A DNA stretch of 64,000 bases from DASUVM01 sp036378955 (lineage in GTDB: Bacteria; Patescibacteriota; Saccharimonadia; Saccharimonadales; Saccharimonadaceae), in NCBI GenBank assembly GCA_036378955.1, contig DASUVM010000008.1:1-64000 (forward strand). Reading direction: 5' to 3'. This document shows positions 1-9,007 of the stretch, piece by piece (positions within the stretch are counted from its first letter, which is position 1; each line of letters begins with the position of its first letter). Under the pieces are notes generated by a model. The model was not told the DNA's origin. It ran no database searches and was given only the letters and a program-made list of their open reading frames with translations. The position numbers were made by a program, and so were the translations under genes.

Positions 1-1278
1 AATATGACGGCGAAGATCATGTTGGCTAATACTACGGATGTCTTGACTATCGATGCTAATACTCCCATCGTCAATATCTGCAAAGCGGAGTAAGAGCTTA
101 GTGAGAGTGGTTTTGCCGGAGCCGGAGGGGCCGATGAGACCTATGCGTTCGCCAGGCTGTACGGTGAGGTTGAAATGTTTAAATAGGGCTTCGCTGCTGC
201 CGTCGTGCGTGAATGTTATGTCTTGAAAGGTGATGGCTCCTTTGTGAACGCGTAACTTTTTGGGGTGATCGGTGTCTTCAACCGTGATATCGCTTTGCAA
301 AACTTTCGCCATTGGCAAGGCATCGCCATAAATTCGGTTGTAGTTGCGGGTAATTTGGTGAATCGTCCATAGTTGGTTAAAGAGAGTCATGCTATAGCTG
401 AGCATGAGCACCATGGTGCCAATGGTGATACCAAGTGTTGCCTGGCCGACCAGAATAAAAATCATCATGAAGACCATCACAACCACCAGCACGCTGCCGA
501 AGCCGACATCGCGCTTAATGCTGTTTTGTAGCACATTTTCGGTTGCCGCCGCGGCAGTTTTATTGAGGCTGCGGAACCGTTTAGTTTCGCGTGCCTCGGC
601 GCTGAAGCTTTTAACGGCCAAAACATTGCCGATCATGTCGGCGATATGGCCGCTCATTTTGTTGTTGGCTTCTGACTCAACCTCGTTTAAATGGCGAATT
701 TTGCCATAGCTGGCGGCATTGATCCAAATGAAGATACCCGAGAGCACCGCCAGGCCAACAGCAAACAGTGGTACACGGGTGCCTAAAATACTAAAGGTAA
801 ATACCAGCGTACTCACAAACGGCAGAATTTGAAACACCACGCCATCAACCAGGCGAATGTATGAGCTGCTAAACTTGTTGGTTTGCGAAACTAAAGAGCC
901 AGTAAACGCATCGGCATGAAACTGGGCGCTTTGGTGAGTTAAAAAGTCGAAGCAGCGCATATAAAGGTCAAACACAACCTTTTTCTCAAGCCGCCAAAGA
1001 ACAAAAATAATTAACCGCCATAAAATAAGTTCACCAACTATAACTGCGGTGGTAAACAAGAGAATATCGTCGCCAAACGTTACCCACACTTGGTCGAGCG
1101 GCACGCTGCCTTTGCTGAGCGTATCAATAATACCCGCAATGACATAAGGGATCGTGAATACATTTAAAAAGATGGCCGTAGGCACCATGAGAAGTAATGA
1201 AACGACATGCCACGGGTGTTTTTTTAACTCATACCAATAGTAACCGGCAATCAGCTTCATACCTGAAACTTGGTTCAT
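1..1278 (-). CDS. ABC transporter, fused permease and ATPase (3' part outside window)
   Basis: Read from ATG at 1278 toward position 1, giving 426 residues before the window edge; the C-terminal end is missing. The first ~330 residues hold several hydrophobic helices of an ABC exporter membrane domain. The ATPase domain follows, with Walker A GPSGSGKTT at about residue 380. The signature motif and Walker B would lie outside the window. An SD-like GGAGA lies about 5 nt before the start. The fold is that of a homodimeric or heterodimeric exporter (MsbA/multidrug type); the substrate cannot be told. A perfect palindrome sits directly upstream. Confidence 0.9.
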   Translation of the reverse strand, partial: MNQVSGMKLIAGYYWYELKKHPWHVVSLLLMVPTAIFLNVFTIPYVIAGIIDTLSKGSVPLDQVWVTFGDDILLFTTAVIVGELILWRLIIFVLWRLEKKVVFDLYMRCFDFLTHQSAQFHADAFTGSLVSQTNKFSSSYIRLVDGVVFQILPFVSTLVFTFSILGTRVPLFAVGLAVLSGIFIWINAASYGKIRHLNEVESEANNKMSGHIADMIGNVLAVKSFSAEARETKRFRSLNKTAAAATENVLQNSIKRDVGFGSVLVVVMVFMMIFILVGQATLGITIGTMVLMLSYSMTLFNQLWTIHQITRNYNRIYGDALPMAKVLQSDITVEDTDHPKKLRVHKGAITFQDITFTHDGSSEALFKHFNLTVQPGERIGLIGPSGSGKTTLTKLLLRFADIDDGSISIDSQDIRSISQHDLRRHI

Positions 1279-1287
1279 AGTGTCTCC

Positions 1288-1301
1288 AGAATAATTATTC
1301 T
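1288..1301. promoter_or_regulatory. 14-bp perfect palindrome upstream of ABC exporter
   Basis: AGAATAATTATTCT is its own reverse complement. It lies 10 bp upstream of the exporter ATG and abuts its ribosome binding site. Position and symmetry fit an operator for a small dimeric repressor, as is common for multidrug exporters. No regulator gene is next to it in the window. Confidence 0.4.
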
Positions 1302-1468
1302 ATTTTTATATCGGTAGCGGATCGGCACGCCCGATCGTTTCCGTGAGAGGATTCGTAGCCGCGAATCATACAATTGGTATTAAGTATAAACTAGATACAG
1401 GTTTGTGAAAAGGCATACTTTCTAACTACTCGAAAAAACTAAGCAAAGGTGGTAAAATATTGCTGATT

Positions 1469-2365
1469 ATGACCGAAAAAATCATTATTTATTATACATT
1501 CACCCCCTTGAGTGACCCCGAGGCCATTAAACTATGGCAAAAAACATTGGGAGAGGGGCTGCATTTGAGAGGCCGCGTTTTAATCTCAAAACATGGCATT
1601 AATGGCACTGTTGGCGGCGAAATTGACAACGTTAAAGCGTATGTCAAGGCCATGAAAAGCTATGAACCGTTCAAAAAAACGGTCTTTAAATGGAGCGATG
1701 GCTCGCGCGAGGCCTTTCCGCGCATGAGTGTGAAAGTGCGTGACGAAATTGTTGCCTTCGATGCGGCCGACGAGCTGAAGGTTGATGAGAATGGCGTAGT
1801 GGGTGGCGGAACACATTTAAAGCCCGAGGCGGTGCACAAACTTGTTGAAGAGCGCGGCGACGAGGTTATCTTCTTTGACGGCCGTAATGCTTACGAGGCC
1901 CAGGTGGGCAAATTTAAAAACGCCATTGTGCCCAACACGCGCACCACGCGCGATTTTAAAAAAGAGCTTGAAAGCGGTAAATATGATGATATTAAAGACA
2001 AGCCAGTTGTGACTTATTGCACGGCCGGCGTACGCTGCGAAATTCTTTCGAGCCTTATGAAAAATCGTGGGTTTAAAGAGGTGTACCAAATTGATGGCGG
2101 CATTGTAAAATACGGCGAAAAGTATAAAGACGGTGGCTTATGGGAGGGTTCACTCTATATCTTTGATGGCCGCATGAACCATCGTTTTTCTGAAAACGCT
2201 CGCGATATTGGCAAATGCGTGCATTGCCACAGCAACACCAGTAATTATGAAAACTGTGCGCTCAAGAGCTGTAACAATTTAGTGCTCATTTGTGAAACCT
2301 GCCACCAAGCAACCGACACCTGCTCGGAAGTCTGTGAGCAAGCTTTAGCTAGAGTAGCTGCCTAA
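1469..2365 (+). CDS. trhO: tRNA uridine 5-hydroxylation rhodanese TrhO (YceA family)
   Basis: About 298 residues. The N-terminal acylphosphatase-like region contains the family stretch [11 protein letters not shown] rhodanese domain follows with active-site loop YCTAGVRCE, where the first Cys is catalytic. The C-terminal part has several Cys (CVHCH, CETCHQ, CSEVC) that look like a metal-binding tail, as in YceA proteins. The family makes 5-hydroxyuridine at position 34 of tRNAs. An in-frame TTG at 1460 with an AAGGTGG sequence before it is an alternative start. ATG 1469 is preferred because a TGG-TAAAAT extended -10 box ends at 1458, so the message would be almost leaderless. Confidence 0.9.
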   Translation: MTEKIIIYYTFTPLSDPEAIKLWQKTLGEGLHLRGRVLISKHGINGTVGGEIDNVKAYVKAMKSYEPFKKTVFKWSDGSREAFPRMSVKVRDEIVAFDAADELKVDENGVVGGGTHLKPEAVHKLVEERGDEVIFFDGRNAYEAQVGKFKNAIVPNTRTTRDFKKELESGKYDDIKDKPVVTYCTAGVRCEILSSLMKNRGFKEVYQIDGGIVKYGEKYKDGGLWEGSLYIFDGRMNHRFSENARDIGKCVHCHSNTSNYENCALKSCNNLVLICETCHQATDTCSEVCEQALARVAA

Positions 2366-2468
2366 TCTTAGTTCTCAAGATGAACCACAATAGTGGATTT
2401 ATGTAAAAGTTGTATAATATAACAACAACCTCGTAGGTTGCTAACCCGTACTAGTGTAAGGGGCCGAG

Positions 2469-2930
2469 ATGACGCAGGTCACCCGCGAAGAAATCATCAG
2501 TGCATTTGGGCGTAGCCGGCGGTTTCCTGAAGGATCCCGTGAGTTTGAGCTGTTGGTACCATTCATTGAGAAGGCACCGACGGTCGTGGCCGAGAGGAAC
2601 CTGGACGATCTTGTGGACGTGGCTGGGCTCGCTGATGTGGTAGGTCGATTCCTAGGTTCTCTCAAAGAAAATGACGCTTTTAGGGCTGCATTGGCTGAAG
2701 CAGTGAGTCCAATAACAGCCTTGTGTTATGTTGGCTTCTCTAGGCAGCTCGCCGAGGTCGCAAAAGACCCAGCCCCAATGCTCGCTTGGCAAGCTCTCAC
2801 CGAGGCCGAGGCTATAGAAAAGCAAAAAATAGCCGGCCTCAACGAAGAGGCGAAGATACTCTATCGCCGAGGGGAGCTGACTTTCGCCATGCTTCTGAAA
2901 ACCTCGCCCGAGACCTTCATTCCACTGTGA
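2469..2930 (+). CDS. Orphan hypothetical protein, 153 aa
   Basis: I do not recognise the family. The protein is soluble, helical and acidic, without a signal peptide. It is a single-gene unit: a TATAAT box at 2413-2418 lies upstream, a leader of about 40 nt follows, and two strong hairpins lie directly after the stop. Third codon positions are richer in G/C than in the flanking trhO. That style is shared with the orphan genes at 4959, 5621, 19509, 41079 and 45700 and suggests a different origin or separate selection. Confidence 0.65.
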   Translation: MTQVTREEIISAFGRSRRFPEGSREFELLVPFIEKAPTVVAERNLDDLVDVAGLADVVGRFLGSLKENDAFRAALAEAVSPITALCYVGFSRQLAEVAKDPAPMLAWQALTEAEAIEKQKIAGLNEEAKILYRRGELTFAMLLKTSPETFIPL

Positions 2931-2947
2931 AGTGGAGTAGTACGGGG

Positions 2948-3018
2948 CCCGTGGTTGATCTGCACCACGGGATACCCCTTGAACTTTTAGAATGTAAAGG
3001 TTCAAGGGGTATTTTGCT
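2948..3018 (+). terminator. Double hairpin terminator
   Basis: A first hairpin pairs CCCGTGGT (2948-2955) with ACCACGGG (2964-2971). A second pairs 13 bp, ATACCCCTTGAAC (2972-2984) with its exact complement at 3000-3012, followed by TTTGCTATTT. It ends the gene at 2469. Confidence 0.8.
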
Positions 3019-3054
3019 ATTTCATGAGCTTTGCTATCGTGTATAATCGTCTCG

Positions 3055-3708
3055 GTGAACATTACAATAAAACAAAAAGATACGAAATTGACGCAAGATT
3101 TTCAGGCTTCGAGTGCTTTTTTAACGCTGCCAACCGACAATAGCTTTGACTCGCAGGCAAAACGCACACTATGGCACAACCTGCACCCTATTCAGCGGGC
3201 ACTACTGGCAACCGATGGCAGCATGACCTTATTATTGGCCGCACTGCATAAAGAGACCATAAAAACCAAGCTGATTGCGCAAAAGCAGAGCAGAGCAGTG
3301 CAGGCACATGAGCCATTACAGCTAGAAAAAGGCACCCCGCTTTTAGAGCGCACCGTTTTACTGATGGCGGCCGAGAGCAACCGGCCGGTGACGTATGCTG
3401 AATCAACCATTGTGCTGAGCCGTTTAAGTGCGGCAATGCGCCGAGATTTAGCAAAAGGCGCAAAACCAATTGGCTTACTGCTGCGTCGCGAGGCCTTAGA
3501 AACGCATCGTACGCTGCAAAACTGGGGTGTATGCCCGGCACCTGACGCCGCCAAAGAAATTTTTAGGGGTGCATCTTTGCTATTTCGAACCTACCAAATC
3601 ATAGCTCGGGCAGTGCCGATTATGATTATCTCTGAGTATTTTCCTTATTTACATAACAATGAAGGGGGACACTATGAAGGCGAAAATGCCAAAACAACAA
3701 GCACATAA
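3055..3708 (+). CDS. Chorismate lyase (UbiC)-like protein
   Basis: 217 residues. The order of motifs fits chorismate pyruvate-lyase: HPIQRALLATDGSMT near the N-terminus, then LLERTVLLM (with the substrate-binding Arg), then KPIGLLLRRE, and a terminal SEYFP that matches the catalytic Glu region (TELFLP in E. coli UbiC). The family turns chorismate into 4-hydroxybenzoate and pyruvate. The start is taken as GTG 3055 because TATAAT at 3042-3047 ends 7 nt before it; the frame stays open upstream to 3031. Its end overlaps the start of the FAD monooxygenase, so the two are probably cotranscribed and act on the same aromatic compound. I infer the function from these motifs only. Confidence 0.65.
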   Translation: MNITIKQKDTKLTQDFQASSAFLTLPTDNSFDSQAKRTLWHNLHPIQRALLATDGSMTLLLAALHKETIKTKLIAQKQSRAVQAHEPLQLEKGTPLLERTVLLMAAESNRPVTYAESTIVLSRLSAAMRRDLAKGAKPIGLLLRREALETHRTLQNWGVCPAPDAAKEIFRGASLLFRTYQIIARAVPIMIISEYFPYLHNNEGGHYEGENAKTTST

Positions 3709-4873
3709 GCCGATTATTATTGTTGGAGCGGGGCCGGTTGGGCTCAGTGCCGCCTTATGCCTGGCCCAGCAAGGGTTACCTTCGGTGGTGGTTGAGGCCC
3801 AGCATGATATCTCGCACGAGGGCTCAAAAGCGGTTGTTATTCAGCGCCGCACTATGGAAATTTTTGAATCGGCGGCGCCTGGAGTGGGTACTAAGATTCG
3901 CCAGGCTGGTATTACCTGGAACACCAAGCGCACCTACTTTCGAGATAAACTAATGTTCAGCGAAACGTATGCCGATACGACAGCCGAAGCCCTGCCGCCT
4001 TTTGTTAACCTGCCGCAAACTGAAACTGACCGGCTATTGCTACAAGCTGCCCGAAGCCTCTACCCGAAACTCATCGATTTTCGCTTTAATTTTCGCGTAG
4101 TTTCGCTTGCGCAAGACGATAACGCAGTGCATATTACTAGCACGAACAGTGAAATACTTACCGGTGCTTACCTTGTGGCCTGTGATGGTGCGCATTCGAC
4201 GGTGCGCAAGCAGCTGAGGGTGAAGCTAGAGGGTAAAAGTTCTGCCAACCGCTTTCTTATTACCGATATAGCGGCGAAGCTGCCGTTTCCGCGCGAGCGT
4301 CGTTTTTATTATGACCCGTCGTCGAACCGCAACCGGCAAATTCTTATTATGCCGCAACCTAATAACGTGTGGCGAATTGACTGGCAAGTCGGGCCCGAGG
4401 TGACATTAGAGAGTGAACAGCAGGGTAATCTTGATAGGCGGATTCAAGCGATTATTGGCGATATTCCTTATGAAATCGTGTGGTCGAGTCTGTATCGTTT
4501 TCATAACCTAGTGGCCGAGACTTTCCGCAATAAGCGCGTTTTTTTGGCCGGTGACGCAGCGCATTTAATGAGCCCCTTTGGTGGCCGTGGTATGAATTCT
4601 GGCGTGGCCGATGCTGAATTTATTGCTCGCTTACTGGGCGATGTTTTGGTGCGTCAAAAACCACTCTCGGTGCTTGATTATTACAATAATGAGCGCCGCG
4701 CCGTTGCCTTGCAGAACATTGCTGCCACTAGCCGGGCGCTTCGCACTATGGAGCCGCCCACTCGTGCTCACTTGTTGTTGCGCAACCTTACGCTCTGCGC
4801 CGCCCGCTATCTGCCACGTTTAAGGCGGTTTGTTGATTCAGGGCCCTATGCGATGAGCCAACGAATTTCATAA
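3674..4873 (+). CDS. FAD-dependent monooxygenase (UbiH/PheA class)
   Basis: About 399 residues of a class A flavoprotein hydroxylase. It has the N-terminal dinucleotide fold IIIVGAGPVGLSAAL, the middle CDGAHSTVRK (DG motif) and the second FAD motif FLAGDAAHLMSPFGGRGMNSG. These enzymes hydroxylate aromatic rings with NAD(P)H and oxygen. Start ATG 3674 has AAGGGGG (3662-3668) five nt upstream; ATG 3659 in the same frame lacks such a site. The gene overlaps the chorismate-lyase-like gene by 35 nt, so hydroxylation of 4-hydroxybenzoate or a derivative is a reasonable guess, not shown by the sequence. Confidence 0.85.
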   Translation: MKAKMPKQQAHKPIIIVGAGPVGLSAALCLAQQGLPSVVVEAQHDISHEGSKAVVIQRRTMEIFESAAPGVGTKIRQAGITWNTKRTYFRDKLMFSETYADTTAEALPPFVNLPQTETDRLLLQAARSLYPKLIDFRFNFRVVSLAQDDNAVHITSTNSEILTGAYLVACDGAHSTVRKQLRVKLEGKSSANRFLITDIAAKLPFPRERRFYYDPSSNRNRQILIMPQPNNVWRIDWQVGPEVTLESEQQGNLDRRIQAIIGDIPYEIVWSSLYRFHNLVAETFRNKRVFLAGDAAHLMSPFGGRGMNSGVADAEFIARLLGDVLVRQKPLSVLDYYNNERRAVALQNIAATSRALRTMEPPTRAHLLLRNLTLCAARYLPRLRRFVDSGPYAMSQRIS

Positions 4874-4958
4874 CGTAGCTGTCTGGCGTCAGGTGCTTGC
4901 ATGAGGCGACTCGGTATGTTTTAATTTGTCTGATCACTCCCCATCCCAAGGAGGAAGC

Positions 4959-5393
4959 ATGGCCAAATGGCCACTGTTCGCCGTGTTGTTGCTGGTGCTG
5001 TCTGTGGTTGTTGGATGTTCTTCGCCGGCACCGGCACCGGCGAGAACTCCTGAGCAGTTGTTCGAGCAGGAGCTTGAAAGCAAAGGCTTCGGCTTCAAAG
5101 ATGTCGAGGTGGAGCGTGAGATCGAAGACGGCCTGGAGACTCTCGAGGCCGTCACGAACGTCCGCGGTTGCGATGTCGAGCTCGAGATGGTGCTCGGCAA
5201 ACTGGTATTCCGTGTCGGCGAGATTCACCTCACCGATCGCCAGGCCGAGAAGTTGAAGGGCAAAGACAAGAACAGTGAGCCCGACTGGCCGGCGGGCAAC
5301 GGGCTGAACAATCCCACACTCCCCCAAGTCGAGAAGATGTTGAAGTCGCCGCCCAGGGAAATCAGGGCCGCCGTGGAGCTCTGCCGAAAATAG
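4959..5393 (+). CDS. Orphan predicted lipoprotein
   Basis: 144 residues starting MAKWPLFAVLLL with a lipobox ending VVGC at about residue 20, so a lipid-anchored exported protein is likely. A Pro/Ala-rich linker follows, then a globular part beginning with the stretch LESKGF. The neighbouring protein at 5621 has LEARGF in the same relative place, so the two may be distant paralogs. Start ATG 4959 has AAGGAGG at about 8 nt; an upstream in-frame ATG at 4926 would spoil the signal peptide. TTGCAT-17-TTTAAT is a plausible promoter upstream. GC-rich codon choice unlike its neighbours. Function unknown. Confidence 0.75.
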   Translation: MAKWPLFAVLLLVLSVVVGCSSPAPAPARTPEQLFEQELESKGFGFKDVEVEREIEDGLETLEAVTNVRGCDVELEMVLGKLVFRVGEIHLTDRQAEKLKGKDKNSEPDWPAGNGLNNPTLPQVEKMLKSPPREIRAAVELCRK

Positions 5394-5442
5394 CGTCTTC
5401 GACGTAATAACATTCCTTCCATCTTGAAAGGCGGTGATTTGA

Positions 5443-5481
5443 GCGGGCGGTTGTATGCTATATACACCGCCCGCCTTTTTC
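5443..5481 (+). terminator. Rho-independent terminator
   Basis: GCGGGCGG (5443-5450) pairs with CCGCCCGC (5467-5474), followed by a T run. It ends the lipoprotein gene. Confidence 0.85.
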
Positions 5482-5556
5482 TTGATGCAGATAGCTTTCA
5501 GCCATTTTTATACGTATTATTCTCTTAGACGGGCGAGACAAACATCGAACGATATC

Positions 5557-5585
5557 TTTACATATTGTAATAATCATGTTACAGT
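5557..5585 (+). promoter_or_regulatory. Sigma-70-type promoter of orphan gene at 5621
   Basis: TTTACA at 5557-5562, a 17-bp spacer and TACAGT at 5580-5585. The spacing is optimal. Transcription would start about 30 nt before ATG 5621. Confidence 0.55.
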
Positions 5586-5620
5586 AGTATTGTTCGAAAC
5601 TTCAACCGAGATGGGGAAGT

Positions 5621-6136
5621 ATGAAGAAGCTCCTTACGAAGATTGTTGCTCTTTCGTTCGCCGCGCTGCTGGTCGTTATCGGCTACAGCCTCGACAACGC
5701 TCCCGAGCAGCCTACGCCACCAAGCAAGGCGCAGACGGTCGGCAGTGACCCGCTCATCATCGATCTGGAAGCCCGTGGGTTCCAGGTGGTGAGAACGGGG
5801 CCGGAGTACAGCAGTGATGCGCGTCGCAGCGTTGCGATGCAGTACTGGGCGCGCCTCGACACCACGGTCGAGCTGACCGATTATGACGAAGCGGGCACCT
5901 TCCAGATCCTAACAATCTCGAACGAAGGGCCGTTCGACAACAAGTGGGGCCGTGTTTGGTGCTCGCCCGCGCCGGGAACTGCGCTGGCGCTGGCGCTCGA
6001 GGGTGTCGCGGCGCAAGCCGCGAACATCGCGGCGGGCGACTACAGCCAAGAGCCCAGTGTGCCAACGGCCGGCATCTACCGGCTGATACCCAACTCACCT
6101 CTGGCGATGCCGTGTTACGGCCAACTGCCCATCTGA
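5621..6136 (+). CDS. Orphan predicted exported protein
   Basis: 171 residues starting MKKLLTKIVALSFAALLVVIG, a clear signal peptide or N-terminal membrane anchor. A short Pro-rich stretch follows, then DLEARGFQVV, which resembles the LESKGF stretch of the lipoprotein just upstream. Only two Cys are visible (WCSPAP and MPCYG), which could form one disulfide. The gene is alone between its own promoter and a hairpin, with GC-rich codons. Function not recognised. Confidence 0.75.
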   Translation: MKKLLTKIVALSFAALLVVIGYSLDNAPEQPTPPSKAQTVGSDPLIIDLEARGFQVVRTGPEYSSDARRSVAMQYWARLDTTVELTDYDEAGTFQILTISNEGPFDNKWGRVWCSPAPGTALALALEGVAAQAANIAAGDYSQEPSVPTAGIYRLIPNSPLAMPCYGQLPI

Positions 6137-6140
6137 AGTG

Positions 6141-6175
6141 GCGAACAACCCGTCGGGAAACCGGCGGGTTCGTCA
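6141..6175 (+). terminator. Hairpin after orphan gene, weak terminator
   Basis: AACCCG (6147-6152) pairs with CGGGTT (6165-6170), with additional pairing inside the loop. The tail is poor in T, so termination may be weak. Confidence 0.5.
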
Positions 6176-6207
6176 TATTCATGGTGAATTACTTTATAAT
6201 AAATGCA

Positions 6208-7743
6208 ATGAATAAAACAGTAGAAGCCAAATTAAAAGACTTGCCGCGTGAGCCGGGTGTTTATTTTCATCGCTCGAAATCGGGTGAGATTATTTATGTT
6301 GGCAAAGCAGCGATGCTGAAAAACCGCGTGCGGCAATATTTTCAGAATAACCGTGTAAAAGATGCCAAAACCGATGCCCTGGTAGCAGAAATTGCCGACG
6401 TAGAGTGGATGACAGTTGAAACCGAGCTTGACGCCTTATTCTTAGAAAGCGAGATGATAAAGCGCTATAAACCGCGCTATAACATTTTGCTGCGCGACGA
6501 CAAGAGCCAGCAATATGTACGGATTAACATGAACGACCCTTACCCTCACCTTAGCTTTACCCGCCAGCCAATGGATGACGGGGCTGATTATTTTGGCCCA
6601 TACTATAACGGCTGGGCGGTAAAAAAGGCGCTGGGGTTCTTACGAAAGGTGTTTCCTTATTCAACCCACACCACCATGCCTAAGCGAGTCTGCTTGCAGT
6701 ATCACCTTGGGCTTTGCCCGGGGGTTGAAGAGCAGAAGATCTCGAGTGCGAGTTATAAGGCAACACTGCGTAAACTCATTCGCTACTTAAAAGGTGAACG
6801 AAAAGCCATTATGCGTGAAATTGAAACCGACATGAAACGGGCGGCCAAACAGCACGATTTTGAGCGGGCCGCCAAGCTACGCAATCAGCTCGGTAACTTA
6901 AAAGCACTGCAAAAACAGATTATTTTTCGCGACCGCGAGTTTCTTGACACTTCAAAAGATCACGCTTTGAGTGAGCTCAGCGCATTGCTTGGCCTGAAGG
7001 CTATTCCGAGGCGCATCGAAGGTTACGACATCAGTCACATGAGCGGAACAAACAATGTGGCCAGCATGGTGGTGGCAACCAATGGCTTGGCTGATAAGTC
7101 AGAATATCGCAAATTTAAAATGCAGCTGCCGGGTAATAATGACTTTGCCCATATGCGCGAGGTGATTTTTCGGCGTTTTGGCCAAAAACACGGCGATTGG
7201 CCAAAACCAAACTTGTTGTTAATAGATGGCGGCAAAGGGCAGCTAAGCGCGGCGCTTGACGCGCTGGGCGAGCGTGGAGTTGCCATTCCGGCAGTTGGCC
7301 TGGCCAAGCGCGAAGAAGAAATTGTTGTTCATAAAACCCGTTCAGGCATTGATATAGCAGTGCTGGTTGCCGAGCTCAATGCGCCCCCCAGCTCTCGGGC
7401 ATATGAAAAACCTTTCATGTATGAATCTGAAGATTTTATCATTGTTCGTTTGCCAAAAGGCTCACATATTGTGAAACTCTTGCAGCGAATTCGTGACGAA
7501 AGCCATCGCTTTGCCGTTAGCTATCATTCAACACTCAAGCGAAAAGGGCAGATAAAAAGCAAGCTCGACGATATTCCAGGCGTTGGTGCCATAACGCGCA
7601 AAAAGCTGGTACACACGTTTGGATCTTTGCGCGGGGTCGAAGCGGCTAGTGAAGCTCAGCTGGTTGCTGTGCTTGGGCAAAAACAAGGGCATTTTATTTG
7701 GCAACATCTTCATGGTGATGCTAAGCTAGTTGATAATGACTAG
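6208..7743 (+). CDS. uvrC: Excinuclease ABC subunit C
   Basis: 511 residues, somewhat shorter than the usual ~600. Domains in order: GIY-YIG nuclease (EPGVYFH..IYVGKA, residues ~14-95) for the 3' cut; a UVR segment (HDFERAAKLRNQL, ~210) that binds UvrB; the RNase H-like 5' nuclease with YDISHMSG and LLIDGGKGQ; and a C-terminal helix-hairpin-helix (IPGVGAITRKKLV). ATG 6208 is chosen because TATAAT (6195-6200) ends 7 nt upstream and family homology starts there; the open frame extends upstream through the preceding orphan gene in another frame but without similarity. The stop overlaps the next gene. Confidence 0.95.
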   Translation: MNKTVEAKLKDLPREPGVYFHRSKSGEIIYVGKAAMLKNRVRQYFQNNRVKDAKTDALVAEIADVEWMTVETELDALFLESEMIKRYKPRYNILLRDDKSQQYVRINMNDPYPHLSFTRQPMDDGADYFGPYYNGWAVKKALGFLRKVFPYSTHTTMPKRVCLQYHLGLCPGVEEQKISSASYKATLRKLIRYLKGERKAIMREIETDMKRAAKQHDFERAAKLRNQLGNLKALQKQIIFRDREFLDTSKDHALSELSALLGLKAIPRRIEGYDISHMSGTNNVASMVVATNGLADKSEYRKFKMQLPGNNDFAHMREVIFRRFGQKHGDWPKPNLLLIDGGKGQLSAALDALGERGVAIPAVGLAKREEEIVVHKTRSGIDIAVLVAELNAPPSSRAYEKPFMYESEDFIIVRLPKGSHIVKLLQRIRDESHRFAVSYHSTLKRKGQIKSKLDDIPGVGAITRKKLVHTFGSLRGVEAASEAQLVAVLGQKQGHFIWQHLHGDAKLVDND

Positions 7744-8989
7744 AAATTACGCCGGGTTCGTCAGCCCTTTTAAACCGGCCTTTTTTGCTGGTAACCGCGC
7801 AAAACTCATAGAAGTGTTGCCAGCCAATGCACTCGTTATTTTAACGGCTCATCGAACATTGCAGCAGGCGGCCGATTCGGGCTTTCCTTTTTGGCAAGAG
7901 CCAAGCTTTCAATATTTTTCAGGTATTTGCGAGCCCGACTGGCGCCTGGTAATTGATTGTGCTAAGCGGCAATCATGGCTCGTGGCCCCGAGCATAAACG
8001 CGGTTTTAAAAACTTTTGATGGCGCCCTTGAGGCCGACGAAGCCAAACAAACTAGCGGTGTTGAACGCGTGTTGACGCAGCGCCAATTTCAGCGCTGGCT
8101 AAAAACAGTAGCAGGCACGGGCCGACCGGTGTATACACTACTACCGCAAACGGCGCTGGCTCGTTATATGCGCCTTTCGTTAAACCCGGCATTACGACTG
8201 CTGGTTCGGCAATTGCGCGGCTACGGCATGACGCCGCTCGATTGCCGCCAGCAAATTGCCCGCTTGCGGGCAATTAAGCAAAAACCCGAAGTTGCAGCGC
8301 TTGAACACGCAATTACCATCACCAACGATGCCCTACGGGTTGTCTATGAAAATAGAGCAAACTACAAGTTTGAATACGAATGCGAGGCCACGTTTTTGCA
8401 TGAGTTTCGCCGCCGTGGTGCCGAAGGCGCTACCTGGACGCCAATTATAGCGGCCGGTAAAGACGCTTGCACATTGCACCATGTAAAAAACATGAGCCCG
8501 ATTCATAAAAAAGATTGGCTGCTGATTGATGTTGGCACGCGGGTGTGTGGCTATACCGCCGACATTAGCCGTACCTTTCCGGTGACTACGACAACCGCTT
8601 GGCAGCGAGAAATCTTCAACGGCGTACAATTTGTGCATGACGAAGCCATAAAGCTGATTCACCCCGGTATCAAACCGACCGAGCTGGTGCAGCAGGTTGA
8701 TGTGCTGATGATGGACACTCTGAAACAGTTAGGGCTCATAAAACGCCGCAGCCAAAAAGAGCTTCGAAAACGTTTTCCACATGCGGTGGGCCACGGCCTT
8801 GGGCTTGACGCACACGAAAGTTTAGGTCGTTTTGAGACATTTCAAGAGGGGATGGTGCTAACGGTTGAACCTGGCATTTATGTTGAAGAAAAAGGGTTCG
8901 GCGTTCGTACTGAAAACGACATACTTATTACAAAAAATGGCGCCCGTAATTTAAGCGGCGGTTTGCCCGATAATTTATGGCAGCTGTGA
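7736..8989 (+). CDS. Xaa-Pro aminopeptidase-like M24 metallopeptidase
   Basis: 417 residues. An N-terminal creatinase/AMP-N-like domain (to ~175) precedes a pita-bread M24 domain. The metal ligands are visible: Asp in LIDVGTR and DISRTFP, His in HAVGHGLGLDAHE, Glu in TVEPGIYVEE and Glu in RTENDI. The family removes N-terminal residues before proline. ATG 7736 overlaps the uvrC stop (ATGACTAG), so it is probably translated by coupling. Confidence 0.92.
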   Translation: MTRNYAGFVSPFKPAFFAGNRAKLIEVLPANALVILTAHRTLQQAADSGFPFWQEPSFQYFSGICEPDWRLVIDCAKRQSWLVAPSINAVLKTFDGALEADEAKQTSGVERVLTQRQFQRWLKTVAGTGRPVYTLLPQTALARYMRLSLNPALRLLVRQLRGYGMTPLDCRQQIARLRAIKQKPEVAALEHAITITNDALRVVYENRANYKFEYECEATFLHEFRRRGAEGATWTPIIAAGKDACTLHHVKNMSPIHKKDWLLIDVGTRVCGYTADISRTFPVTTTTAWQREIFNGVQFVHDEAIKLIHPGIKPTELVQQVDVLMMDTLKQLGLIKRRSQKELRKRFPHAVGHGLGLDAHESLGRFETFQEGMVLTVEPGIYVEEKGFGVRTENDILITKNGARNLSGGLPDNLWQL

Positions 8990-9007
8990 TATTATAAAAA
9001 TAATTCT

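Noticed and set aside
5944..6207. 88-codon upstream extension of uvrC
   Set aside because: It overlaps the exported orphan gene in another frame and crosses the uvrC promoter; family similarity begins at 6208.
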